NCBI GenBank assembly: GCA_046565505.1
Contig: JBKHYJ010000130.1
Span: forward strand, 17,667 to 81,666
Direction of reading: 5' to 3'
Source of the DNA: JBKHYJ01 sp046565505
Lineage (GTDB): Bacteria; Acidobacteriota; Blastocatellia; UBA7656
Length of the DNA stretch: 64,000 bases
Part shown: one piece after another, positions 35,001 through 41,541 of the stretch
How positions within the stretch are numbered: the first letter of the stretch is position 1
Layout of the letters: every line of letters begins with the position of its first letter
The notes under the pieces: generated by a model
Database searches by the model: none
What the model saw: the letters and a program-made list of their open reading frames with translations, nothing else
What the model was told of the DNA's origin: nothing
Position numbers and translations under genes: made by a program

Positions 35001-35537
35001 CTGGCCTTCGACCGCGCGGAACAGACCATGCAGGCGTTTGACTTCAAGGCCAACCTAGCCACGGCGACGAGCGCGGAGCTCAAGCAGTACAGATACCTCC
35101 ACTTCGCCACGCACGGGTTCTTGAACAGCGCGCACCCCGAGCTGTCAGGCATACTGCTGTCGCTCGTAAACGAGAAGGGCGAGCCGCAGAATGGGTTCCT
35201 GCTCGCCAACGAGATATACAACCTGGACCTGCCGGCGGAGATGGTCGTGCTGAGCGCCTGCAAAACGGGGCTGGGGAAAGAGGTCAAGGGCGAGGGCATC
35301 GTCGGCCTGACGCGGGGCCTGATGTACGCGGGGGCCGCGCGGGTGATAGTGAGCCTCTGGAGCGTGGACGACGACGCGACGGCGGAGCTGATGACGAGCC
35401 TGTATAAGGGGGTGCTGAAAGACGGTATGCAGCCGGCGGCGGCGCTCAGGGCGGCGCAGGTGGCGATGTGGAAGCAGAAGCGATGGCAGGCGCCTTACTT
35501 CTGGGCGGCCTTCGTGCTACAGGGCGAATGGAGGTAA
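32028..35537 (+). CDS. Large TPR-CHAT protein
   Basis: The 1169-aa protein has an N-terminal hydrophobic segment (TLLAIIILVLAAFGHG) that is probably a signal or anchor. A beta-rich region (about 60-165) with a prepeptidase-like pattern follows. Around ten TPR units come next (about 190-600, with repeated YYNRALPLF and ALNNIGKVYDDLG-like phrases), then a coiled segment (about 650-740), and a C-terminal CHAT (caspase HetF-associated TPR) domain. The CHAT catalytic dyad is present: His in YRYLHFATHGFLN and Cys in VVLSACKTGLGK. Intact dyad residues suggest an active caspase-like cysteine peptidase. The substrate is unknown. The TPR units are unusually alike at DNA level, indicating recent internal duplication. 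GTAAGGAG precedes the start. Confidence 0.9.
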   Translation: MARTTQRRPGSRISLRETGRPCLTLLAIIILVLAAFGHGRERFRAARWAEQAGAGAGGTAQGNRDAPRLEANKPIERELSGGQAHFYQVTLASGQYLRLVVDQQGIDVSVILTGPDGKALVEVDRPIGPQGPEPVSFAATISGAYGVEVRAAEKEAAPGRYRINVAELRETTAKDRDRIGGERAFLEGEKLQAEATADSLAQAVKKYEQALGAWQALGDRQGQADTLYYLGSIYESSGNKQKALNDYYGPALKLFQDLRDQIKEADMLTNIGKIYDDLGEKRKALGYFDQSLNLYRALKSPGGEAAALNNAGKVYDDLGDKQKALEYYNRALMLFQVLKAPDREAVALNNIGGVYDSLDERQKALEYYNRALPLFQAAGDRGGEATALNNIGKFYDDLGEKERALDLYSRAAAIFHATSDRQREANTLSNIGGVYDSLDKRPEAINNYDRALAISREVGDRKVQVYTLAKVGKLYDEMADEEIINGEMADRQKAEESKKKAVAYKQKALGYYVQALPIGRALGDRAIEAYTLTNTGKVYDDLEDNRKALDYYNQALPIHLALSDSQGEAYTRYHIARVQRDLNNLVEARNQIVPALGIVESLRTKMTTDQQLRASYFATVQNYYELYIDLLMLLHKERPSEGNAAKALQVAERARARSLLELLSEARANIRRGADPALLERERLLQQKLNDKAQRQIRLLSGSHTEEQAAAIRKEIDALKDEYRQVEEQMRAKSPRYAALTQPQPISPSEMQQQVLDPDTLLLEFSLGRLRSYVWAVTPTSITSFELPKRYVIEAAARRYYELLAGVAQQGQAQGQDRGLRVDTGEARRLELAQTAAALSQMLLSPVASQLGKKRLLIVAGGALQYVPFAALPDPTSARAGDDNKQPLIVDHEVVSLPSASTIAALRKDLAGRKPAAKSIAVIADPVFDPGDERVGASGARKPDGMQSSGAAEQRGLTVKIQKAANETGVKLEEGFSVPRLPGTRKEAEGILAFDRAEQTMQAFDFKANLATATSAELKQYRYLHFATHGFLNSAHPELSGILLSLVNEKGEPQNGFLLANEIYNLDLPAEMVVLSACKTGLGKEVKGEGIVGLTRGLMYAGAARVIVSLWSVDDDATAELMTSLYKGVLKDGMQPAAALRAAQVAMWKQKRWQAPYFWAAFVLQGEWR

Positions 35538-35639
35538 GGCGGCAGTATGCGAGCGTCGTTTCAGCCCCGACTCGGTTTACAATGGCTCGCCCCTCGGCCC
35601 GCGGGCAGGTTGCGCGCGCCCGCGCCGGAATCGTAGAAT

Positions 35640-35835
35640 GAATTAACTCGTCGAAGAGGATAGACCCCTCGGAGAGGTTCTCTCGAACCGGAAACCGACA
35701 CTTCGGTAGGCCCCAGTAGGGAGAAACGTAGTGCTACGAAACAGCATCAATTAAGGGCCGACGCGCGGTCGGAAGCTGGATGGCACCGCCACCGAAGTGG
35801 TTCCAGCAGAAACTGCCTCCTCTGGAGATTCTGCT
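35640..35835 (+). promoter_or_regulatory. T-box riboswitch leader, translational type
   Basis: The region ahead of aspS has the ordered parts of a T-box. A stem III hairpin (CCGAC-GCGCG-GTCGG, 35759-35773) comes just before an antisequestrator helix, GCTGGA (35775-35780) with TCCAGC (35802-35807). The helix holds the T-box bulge TGGCACCGCC (35781-35790). A competing helix, AGCAGAA (35805-35811) with TTCTGCT (35829-35835), would enclose CTCC-TCT-GGAG and hide the GGAG ribosome site of aspS; the two helices share 35805-35807. The TGGC of the bulge would pair with a tRNA ending GCCA, and both tRNA-Asp and tRNA-Asn have G as discriminator base. Hairpins at 35676-35689 and 35695-35706 belong to the stem I/II region. 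The specifier is not resolved: GAC at 35697-35699 and AAC at 35693-35695 are both candidates. Confidence 0.78.
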
Positions 35836-37140
35836 ATGACAGCCACGACCATCCGCCGCACCTTTATTAATTCCCTCGACAGGTCTATCGGCGCGGAAGT
35901 TCTCGTCCGCGGTTGGGTGTACCGGCTGAGGGCGCTCGCCAGGACTACATTCGTAATACTGAAAGACTGTTCGGGGGACGTCCAATGCGTCGCCTCGTCC
36001 GAGTCTGTCAAAGAACTGCACCTTAAATCGGATGATGCCGTGGAGGTCGTCGGCAGGGTCCGGGCCGAGGGCCGCTCGAAGACCGGCTACGAGATCGATA
36101 TTCTGCGGGCCAGGGTTCTCGGCAGGGCCATAAATAATCTCCCGTTCAATTCGTCTTCAAACGTCGGGTCGGTCGGCCCGGACGTGTTAATGGAGTACCG
36201 CCCGCTGGCGCTGCGCAATGACGCGGTCGGAAACGTGTTTCGCATTCAGGCCGCGCTCCTCCGATACTTCCGCGAGTTCCTGGCCGCCAACCTCTTCACG
36301 GAGATCATCACCTCTAAGATAGTCGCGTCGGGGACCGAAGGCGGGACCAATCTTTTTGAGCTTAAGTATTTCGACCGCGTCGCCTACCTGGCGCAGAGCC
36401 CCCAGTTTTATAAAGAGCACGGCGTGGCGGGCCTGGAGAGGGTGTATGAGAACGGCCACGTATACAGGGCCGAGCCGCATGCGACGAGCCGCCATCTCAC
36501 GGAGTATTACTCGCTCGACCTGGAGGCGGGCTTCATCGAAGGCCCGGAAGAGATCATGCAGCTTGAGCGGGAATTGCTGACGCACATATTCGACAGGCTC
36601 AACGAGCATTTCGGGGACGTGATTAAAGACTACAGGCCCCGGCCGCTGCCTTCCATGCTCGGCGTGCCCTGCTGGGAATTCGGCATGTGCCTTGAAATGC
36701 TGAAGGAGAATTTCGGCACGGATAATCTGACGGACGATCTGGACCCGCCGGCCGAGCGGCAATTATGTGCGCTAGCGGAAAAGCAGACAGGGGTCCCCGC
36801 CGTGTTCGTCATCGGCTTCCCGCTGGCGAGCCGCCCTTTCTATACCGCCCCTCGCGGGCACGCGGGGGCGGCCCAGAGCTTCGACCTGCTGTTTCAGGGG
36901 GTGGAGATAACGACCGGCGGCCAAAGACTGCACCGCAGGGAAGACCTCGAAGCCGCGCTGCGCGGCCGAGGGATAGACCCGCATGCGTTCGAGAGTCACC
37001 TCAGGATGTTTGACCTCGGCATGCCTCCGCATGGAGGCCTCGCGATAGGGCTTGAGCGGCTGACGGCTCAGGTCTTGTGCCTCCCGAACGTCCGCGAGGC
37101 GGTGCTATACCCGCGAGACAGATACCGCCTGACGCCATGA
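35836..37140 (+). CDS. aspS: Aspartyl-tRNA synthetase, archaeal type
   Basis: The ATG at 35836 follows GGAG by 8 nt inside the T-box sequestrator; an upstream GTG at 35797 lies inside the riboswitch and is rejected. The 434-aa protein has an OB-fold anticodon domain (VLVRGWVYRLRAL, FVILKDCSGDVQCV) and a class II core: motif 2 RAEPHATSRHLTEYYSLDLE and motif 3 GLAIGLERLTAQVL. The FQGVEITTGGQRLHRREDL segment matches AspRS rather than AsnRS. It lacks the GAD insertion of standard bacterial AspRS and is therefore the short archaeal/AspRS2 type. Such enzymes in bacteria can be non-discriminating and charge tRNA-Asn for later amidation by GatCAB. Which applies here depends on the T-box specifier and on residues I cannot judge by eye. 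Confidence 0.9.
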   Translation: MTATTIRRTFINSLDRSIGAEVLVRGWVYRLRALARTTFVILKDCSGDVQCVASSESVKELHLKSDDAVEVVGRVRAEGRSKTGYEIDILRARVLGRAINNLPFNSSSNVGSVGPDVLMEYRPLALRNDAVGNVFRIQAALLRYFREFLAANLFTEIITSKIVASGTEGGTNLFELKYFDRVAYLAQSPQFYKEHGVAGLERVYENGHVYRAEPHATSRHLTEYYSLDLEAGFIEGPEEIMQLERELLTHIFDRLNEHFGDVIKDYRPRPLPSMLGVPCWEFGMCLEMLKENFGTDNLTDDLDPPAERQLCALAEKQTGVPAVFVIGFPLASRPFYTAPRGHAGAAQSFDLLFQGVEITTGGQRLHRREDLEAALRGRGIDPHAFESHLRMFDLGMPPHGGLAIGLERLTAQVLCLPNVREAVLYPRDRYRLTP

Positions 37141-37458
37141 CGCGGCTCCCATTATGGCGGTGCGCTTTTGGATGAAGGCCAACGTTCGCTCGCGCGGGCA
37201 TGCCCGTATCCAGCGTACTCGATTGACAGCGCCGGAGTTTAGACGTAATTTATTCGCCGGGATGACGGGCGGAAGCGAAGGCTCTCAGCCGAAATCTCGG
37301 CTCATGTATCCGGCTCAATTAGCCCCCGGCTCGGATAGAGTTCGCGATTTCTTCCTCCGCCGGTGTGGTGACCTCGAACAAGCCGCAGGGTAGCTCAATC
37401 CGTTGAGCTTCGATTCATAAATCAACTCTTAAAGCTTAGCCCCCTTGTCGGAGGCCAT
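37141..37458. other. Gene-free stretch, 318 bp
   Basis: Nothing firm is seen between aspS and the metalloprotease gene. A D-arm-like sequence near 37389-37410 was examined as a tRNA and rejected. GGAGG at 37450-37454 is the ribosome site of the next gene. Confidence 0.4.
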
Positions 37459-40416
37459 ATGCGTCACGTGCTTAACAGGCCCGGCGCGCGGATGCTGGCG
37501 TTGGTGGCGTGTCTGGCGGGCGCGGCGCCGCACGCGCCCGCCGCGACCGTCGTTATTCCCCCCGACGACGACTTGATAATCGGGGCGCGCGCCATAGTCA
37601 GGGGCAAGGTGCTGTCGGTCGCGAGCGGCCTCGACGTGGAGCGGGACCGCATTTTTACATACATAACTCTGCGGGTGCGCGAGGTCATCAAAGGCAGGAT
37701 TACGGGGCGAACCATCGTACTCAAAGAGCCGGGCGGGCAGGTCGGGACCCGGGGGAGCATCGTCTTCGGCGCGCCACAATTCCAGCCGGGTGAAGAGGTC
37801 TTTCTCTACCTCGACACATGGGGCGATGGCAGCTTGCGCGTGCATCAGATGTTCCTCGGCAAGTTCTCAATAATCGACGACCTGAAGGCGGGCGTGCGCG
37901 TCGCGGTCAGAGAAGGGCCTGACGCTAACACGGTCGTAATCGACAGAGGCGCACGCGCCGAAACCTTCCGCGGCGCTGTCACGACCCGGATGGAGCTTGC
38001 GGCTTACACGGAGATGGTGCGCAGGAGGCTCGCGGCGAACGCCGAGTACGCTCGGAGGTTTGAAGAGACTTATTACCGGAACATCTCTGTGCTCGCGCGG
38101 CCGCCGGAATACTCCGACGATTCGGGCCGCATGATTCAACCCATGTTTACCTTACTTAGCGCGCCGCCGGCGCGCTGGTTCGAGCCAGACGACGGGCAGC
38201 CTGTCGCGTTCGCGATCAACCCGGATGGCGCGCCCAATCCGCAAATCATAGACGACCTCACGGCCGCAATGAGCGCGTGGTCAACAGTGGCCGGCTGCTC
38301 CTTGCGCGTGGTCGTGGGGGCGACGGGCGACATATGTTACACGAACAGCACGAACACGATGGTCTTTAATAATTGCGACAATCAATTCTCGCCAAGCCCA
38401 TTCTGCGCGAGCATACTCGCGCTGGGCGGCCTGAGCTGGAACACGGCCGAAACGAAGGTCGTCAACGGCGTCACCTTCGTACGGGCGCACACGGGCCACG
38501 TCTCCTTCAACCCCTACGCCAGTTGTGATTACGCCGACCACTGCAAGGTCCGCGAGATAGCTACTCATGAATTAGGCCATGCGCTCGGGCTGGGCCACTC
38601 GTGGAATTTCTGTTCATCATGCCCGCCGGCGACCGCGGACCAGCTTGACGCCACGATGTTCGGTGTGGCCCACTTCGACGGCCGTTGCGCGTCGATCCGG
38701 CAGGATGACGCGAACGGGATTGTCTTCATGTACCCGGCAGCGGGTGGCGGCCCCGGCCCGCTTACAGTAGTCTCGGCGCCGCCGTTGCTGGTCGGGACCG
38801 TCGGGCTAGCCTACTCGCAATCTCTCGTCGCGAGCGGAGGAACGACGCCTTACACCTGGGGCCTCGTGCCGGGCGGGGGCGCGCTGCCTGCGGGGTTGAC
38901 GCTCGGCCCGGCGGGCATCATCAGCGGCACCCCGACGGCGGCAGGGATGTCTAACTTCACCGTGCGGGTGACAGACGCGGCGGGCGGCACGGCGCAGAAG
39001 GCCCTCTCAATTACCGTGACCGCGGGCTCCACGCAATATGATTCGCAGTTCGTATCGCAGAGCGTCCCGGCGACTCTTCAACCGAATCAGGCTTTCAGCG
39101 TGAATGTAAAGTGGCTCAACACGGGCGCGCGGACGTGGGACGGTGGGAGCGGCGTCACTCTGCGCTCGCAGAACCCCGCGGACAACACCACCTGGGGAGG
39201 CAACGCCGTGCCGCTGACCTTCTTCGCCGTATCGGCGGGGCAGCAACTGGACCTCACCTTCACGGCCTTCGCGCCGAGGGCTTCGGGCACGTACAACTTT
39301 CAGTGGCAACTTTATCAGGAGGGGGCGGGGTTTTTCGGCCAGGCGTCTGCCAACGTCAGCGTCATCGTCGGCGACGGCGGCGCCCCGCCCGTGATAACGA
39401 GCGCGACGACTATGGAGGCGGTAAAGGGGCTGGCCTTCAGCTACCCGCTCGCCGCCTCGGGAGGTACGCCGCCGCTGACATGGTCGATTGTATCGGGCAC
39501 GCTCCCCGCGGGACTGAATCTGAACCAGAGCAGCGGGCTAGTCGCTGGGACGCCGCTGACGGCGGGCGTATTCGCGGCGACTGTGCAGGTGACGGACGCG
39601 CAATCCCGGGCCGCTCAGAGGCCGATGACTATAACGGTCACGCCCCCGCCCGTCGAGGTCGTGACCTCTTCGCTGCCCGCGGCGCAACAGGGGAATGCGT
39701 TTAGCTACCAACTGTCGGCCATAGGCGGCAGCCCCCCTTACGCCTGGTCTGTCGTATCGGGGGCGCTGCCTGCCGGGTTGACGGTCGCCACCGCTACCGG
39801 GGTCATCTCGGGAGTCCCGACGGCACAGGGGAGTTTCGGCTTCACGGTTGACGTGACGGACTCGGCTTCGCGCAGCGCGCGCAAGGCTCTTTCGGTCAAG
39901 GTCATGCCGCCGCTTTTGATACGGGCGGTCCCCCGGCTCGAAGGCTTGAAGGGATCGCCCTTCAGCTATCAACTCATCGCAACGGGCGGCCAGCCGCCTT
40001 ACACCTGGGCGGTCTTATGGGGCGCGCTGCCCGCAGGTATCACACTCAACGCAGCCACAGGCATGATTTCTGGAACGCCATCCGTCAGCGGGACATCCAC
40101 CGCCGGGGTCGGGGTCCGCGATCAGGCGGCCCTGGCGGCCTCGGACGCCACTGTTCAAATCAAGCTGATCGACCCGGCGACCATCCCTCTGATAACTAGA
40201 GTGAAGTACAAAGCGGGCAAAAAGAAGCTGACCGTTGACGTAGAAAGGGCTGACCTGGCAGCCACGCTGATGATCGATGGCATTCAGATGGCGGGCCGGT
40301 TGAGCGACGGTGAATTTGTGTTGAAGCGATTACCGCTGGCGTTCGGGCGGCACGAGATAAGGGTCGTGAATACTGACGGCGTGTCCTCGCAGCCATACGT
40401 ATTGAACATAGATTGA
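37459..40416 (+). CDS. Secreted matrixin-like metalloprotease with Ig-like domains
   Basis: The 985-aa protein starts with a signal peptide (GARMLALVACLAGAAPHAPA, cleavage near AAT). An N-terminal beta domain precedes a zinc protease domain. Its motif REIATHELGHALGLGHSW (about residues 369-386) gives the HExxHxxxxxH metzincin signature, and AtMFG about 25 residues later is the Met-turn candidate. The C-terminal half contains four putative-Ig (He_PIG-type) domains with the repeated phrase PAGLTL..A.GIISGTPT. Between the first and second lies an NBR1-type Ig domain (FVSQSVPATLQPNQAFSVNV, VKWLNTGARTW). It is likely an extracellular or surface protease. The ribosome site GGAGG is well placed. No attached sortase or type IX signal is seen. 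Confidence 0.88.
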   Translation: MRHVLNRPGARMLALVACLAGAAPHAPAATVVIPPDDDLIIGARAIVRGKVLSVASGLDVERDRIFTYITLRVREVIKGRITGRTIVLKEPGGQVGTRGSIVFGAPQFQPGEEVFLYLDTWGDGSLRVHQMFLGKFSIIDDLKAGVRVAVREGPDANTVVIDRGARAETFRGAVTTRMELAAYTEMVRRRLAANAEYARRFEETYYRNISVLARPPEYSDDSGRMIQPMFTLLSAPPARWFEPDDGQPVAFAINPDGAPNPQIIDDLTAAMSAWSTVAGCSLRVVVGATGDICYTNSTNTMVFNNCDNQFSPSPFCASILALGGLSWNTAETKVVNGVTFVRAHTGHVSFNPYASCDYADHCKVREIATHELGHALGLGHSWNFCSSCPPATADQLDATMFGVAHFDGRCASIRQDDANGIVFMYPAAGGGPGPLTVVSAPPLLVGTVGLAYSQSLVASGGTTPYTWGLVPGGGALPAGLTLGPAGIISGTPTAAGMSNFTVRVTDAAGGTAQKALSITVTAGSTQYDSQFVSQSVPATLQPNQAFSVNVKWLNTGARTWDGGSGVTLRSQNPADNTTWGGNAVPLTFFAVSAGQQLDLTFTAFAPRASGTYNFQWQLYQEGAGFFGQASANVSVIVGDGGAPPVITSATTMEAVKGLAFSYPLAASGGTPPLTWSIVSGTLPAGLNLNQSSGLVAGTPLTAGVFAATVQVTDAQSRAAQRPMTITVTPPPVEVVTSSLPAAQQGNAFSYQLSAIGGSPPYAWSVVSGALPAGLTVATATGVISGVPTAQGSFGFTVDVTDSASRSARKALSVKVMPPLLIRAVPRLEGLKGSPFSYQLIATGGQPPYTWAVLWGALPAGITLNAATGMISGTPSVSGTSTAGVGVRDQAALAASDATVQIKLIDPATIPLITRVKYKAGKKKLTVDVERADLAATLMIDGIQMAGRLSDGEFVLKRLPLAFGRHEIRVVNTDGVSSQPYVLNID

Positions 40417-40518
40417 TCCTGATAAAATAGCCATTGATTTCCGCCGCGCGCCCGAAGTGAGGCGGTCATCGGGCCGCCGATTCGCGCTCGGACCGCCGCA
40501 CGCACCCTTCACGCAAAC

Positions 40519-40547
40519 TTGACAACGCGCGCGCCTTTAGATAGCCT
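40519..40547 (+). promoter_or_regulatory. Candidate sigma-70 promoter of rpmH
   Basis: TTGACA at 40519-40524 is followed after 17 bp by TAGCCT at 40542-40547, which is 41 bp before the rpmH start. The -35 is perfect and the -10 is weak. Confidence 0.45.
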
Positions 40548-40587
40548 TAATCTTTTCTGTGGAGACGTTTATCGAGAGGTATATAGT

Positions 40588-40731
40588 ATGAAAAGGACTT
40601 TTCAGCCGAACAATCGACGCCGCGCCAAGACTCATGGCTTCCGCGTACGCATGAGCACGAAGGGCGGTCAGCTTGTGCTCAAACGCCGGCGCGCCAAGGG
40701 GCGCAAGCGCCTGACCCCGGCGCATTACTAA
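40588..40731 (+). CDS. rpmH: 50S ribosomal protein L34
   Basis: The 47-aa sequence MKRTFQPNNRRRAKTHGFRV (first 20 residues) and the following MSTKGGQLVLKRRRAKGRKR are the L34 signature over its whole length. L34 is a late-assembly protein of the large ribosomal subunit. I start at 40588 rather than the longer frame. It is the first gene of the conserved rpmH-rnpA-yidD-yidC-jag-mnmE block. A long hairpin separates it from rnpA. No dnaA gene or DnaA boxes were found upstream, unlike in many bacteria where this block flanks the origin. Confidence 0.98.
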   Translation: MKRTFQPNNRRRAKTHGFRVRMSTKGGQLVLKRRRAKGRKRLTPAHY

Positions 40732-40751
40732 AGGATCGAGCAATGCGGCAG

Positions 40752-40806
40752 GGGGGTGAGCAGTAAGGCGCGGGCCCAGTTCCGTCCGGCCTTACTGCTC
40801 ACCCCC
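40752..40806 (+). repeat. Perfect 18-bp hairpin between rpmH and rnpA
   Basis: GGGGGTGAGCAGTAAGGC (40752-40769) pairs perfectly with 40789-40806 around a 19-nt loop. No U-tract follows. It may be a processing or attenuation signal that lowers rnpA expression relative to rpmH, or a terminator that partly stops transcription. It is the strongest secondary structure in this operon. Confidence 0.7.
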
Positions 40807-40863
40807 TTCGGTTCGAGGCGAGCGCCGGGGGTATCTCGCGCCATGCCGTCCTCATTGCTTTAA

Positions 40864-41214
40864 ATGAGCGAAGCATCCCAAAAATTCCCTAAGACAGACA
40901 GGATTCTCAGGCGCGACGTATTCAGGCGTGTGTACGAAGAAGGCCGCAAGATTCAGGCCATGCACTTCACGGCTTTTGTGCTTCAGAATACGGGCGGTCG
41001 GCCTCGCATAGGTATAACCGCCACGCGTAAGATGGGCAATTCGGTCGAGCGCAACCGCGCGCGGCGCCTCGTGCGCGCGGTGTTTCGGAAAAACAAATGG
41101 CTAGTCCCACAGGGAGTTGATATAGTCATTAATGTGAAGCGGTCTCTCGCTGAGGTCAGTTACCGCGACCTTGAAGGGGATTTCATCACTTTTCTGGAGA
41201 GGGCGGGCAAATAA
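40864..41214 (+). CDS. rnpA: Ribonuclease P protein component
   Basis: RnpA binds the catalytic RNA of RNase P and helps process the 5' ends of tRNA precursors. The 116-aa protein has the conserved opening LRRDVFRRVYEEGRK, the GITATRKMGNSVERNRARRL segment that contains the RNR motif, and basic residues throughout. The ATG follows the rpmH hairpin by about 57 bp. Its TAA stop is immediately followed by the GTG start of yidD, so the two are translationally coupled. The RNase P RNA gene is not in the window. Confidence 0.96.
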   Translation: MSEASQKFPKTDRILRRDVFRRVYEEGRKIQAMHFTAFVLQNTGGRPRIGITATRKMGNSVERNRARRLVRAVFRKNKWLVPQGVDIVINVKRSLAEVSYRDLEGDFITFLERAGK

Positions 41215-41424
41215 GTGAAGTTCGTTCTGATCTCTTTGCTAAGGGTCTACAAAGCGGTCATCTCGCCGTTACTCCCCCCTTCATGCAGGTTCACACCGAC
41301 TTGTTCCGAATACGCGATGGAGGCGGTCAGAAAGTACGGCGCGTTGCGCGGGACGTATTTGGGGGCAAGGCGACTGCTGAGGTGTCATCCGTTTCACCCC
41401 GGAGGCTATGACCCCGTAAAGTGA
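41215..41424 (+). CDS. yidD: Membrane protein insertion efficiency factor YidD
   Basis: The 69-aa protein begins at a GTG right after the rnpA stop. It has the full YidD signature: LLRVYKAVISPLLPPSCRFT, then PTCSEYAMEAVRKYGALRG, and the LLRCHPFHPGGYDPV end, with the three conserved cysteines. YidD is a small cytoplasmic-face membrane-associated protein that helps YidC insert proteins. It stands in the standard place between rnpA and yidC. A short hairpin (CGGGCGG with CCGCCCG, about 41513-41531) lies just before yidC. Confidence 0.95.
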   Translation: MKFVLISLLRVYKAVISPLLPPSCRFTPTCSEYAMEAVRKYGALRGTYLGARRLLRCHPFHPGGYDPVK

Positions 41425-41541
41425 TCGGCCCGCGCGGCGGCGGGACGGGCGGCAAGGCGCGGCGCGCGAACGTATTGGGCCGGACGAAGGGCAGTTAAAG
41501 GCGATAAAAGGACGGGCGGGCGTTCCGCCCGATGTGATTTG

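Noticed and set aside
37380..37440. tRNA-like sequence with a D-arm-like GGGTAGCTCAA and TTGAGC
   Set aside because: No T-arm consensus (GTTCGA-type), no acceptor pairing and no sensible anticodon stem.
40419..40587. Possible replication origin upstream of rpmH
   Set aside because: No DnaA-box sequences and no dnaA gene; the upstream gene encodes a secreted protease.
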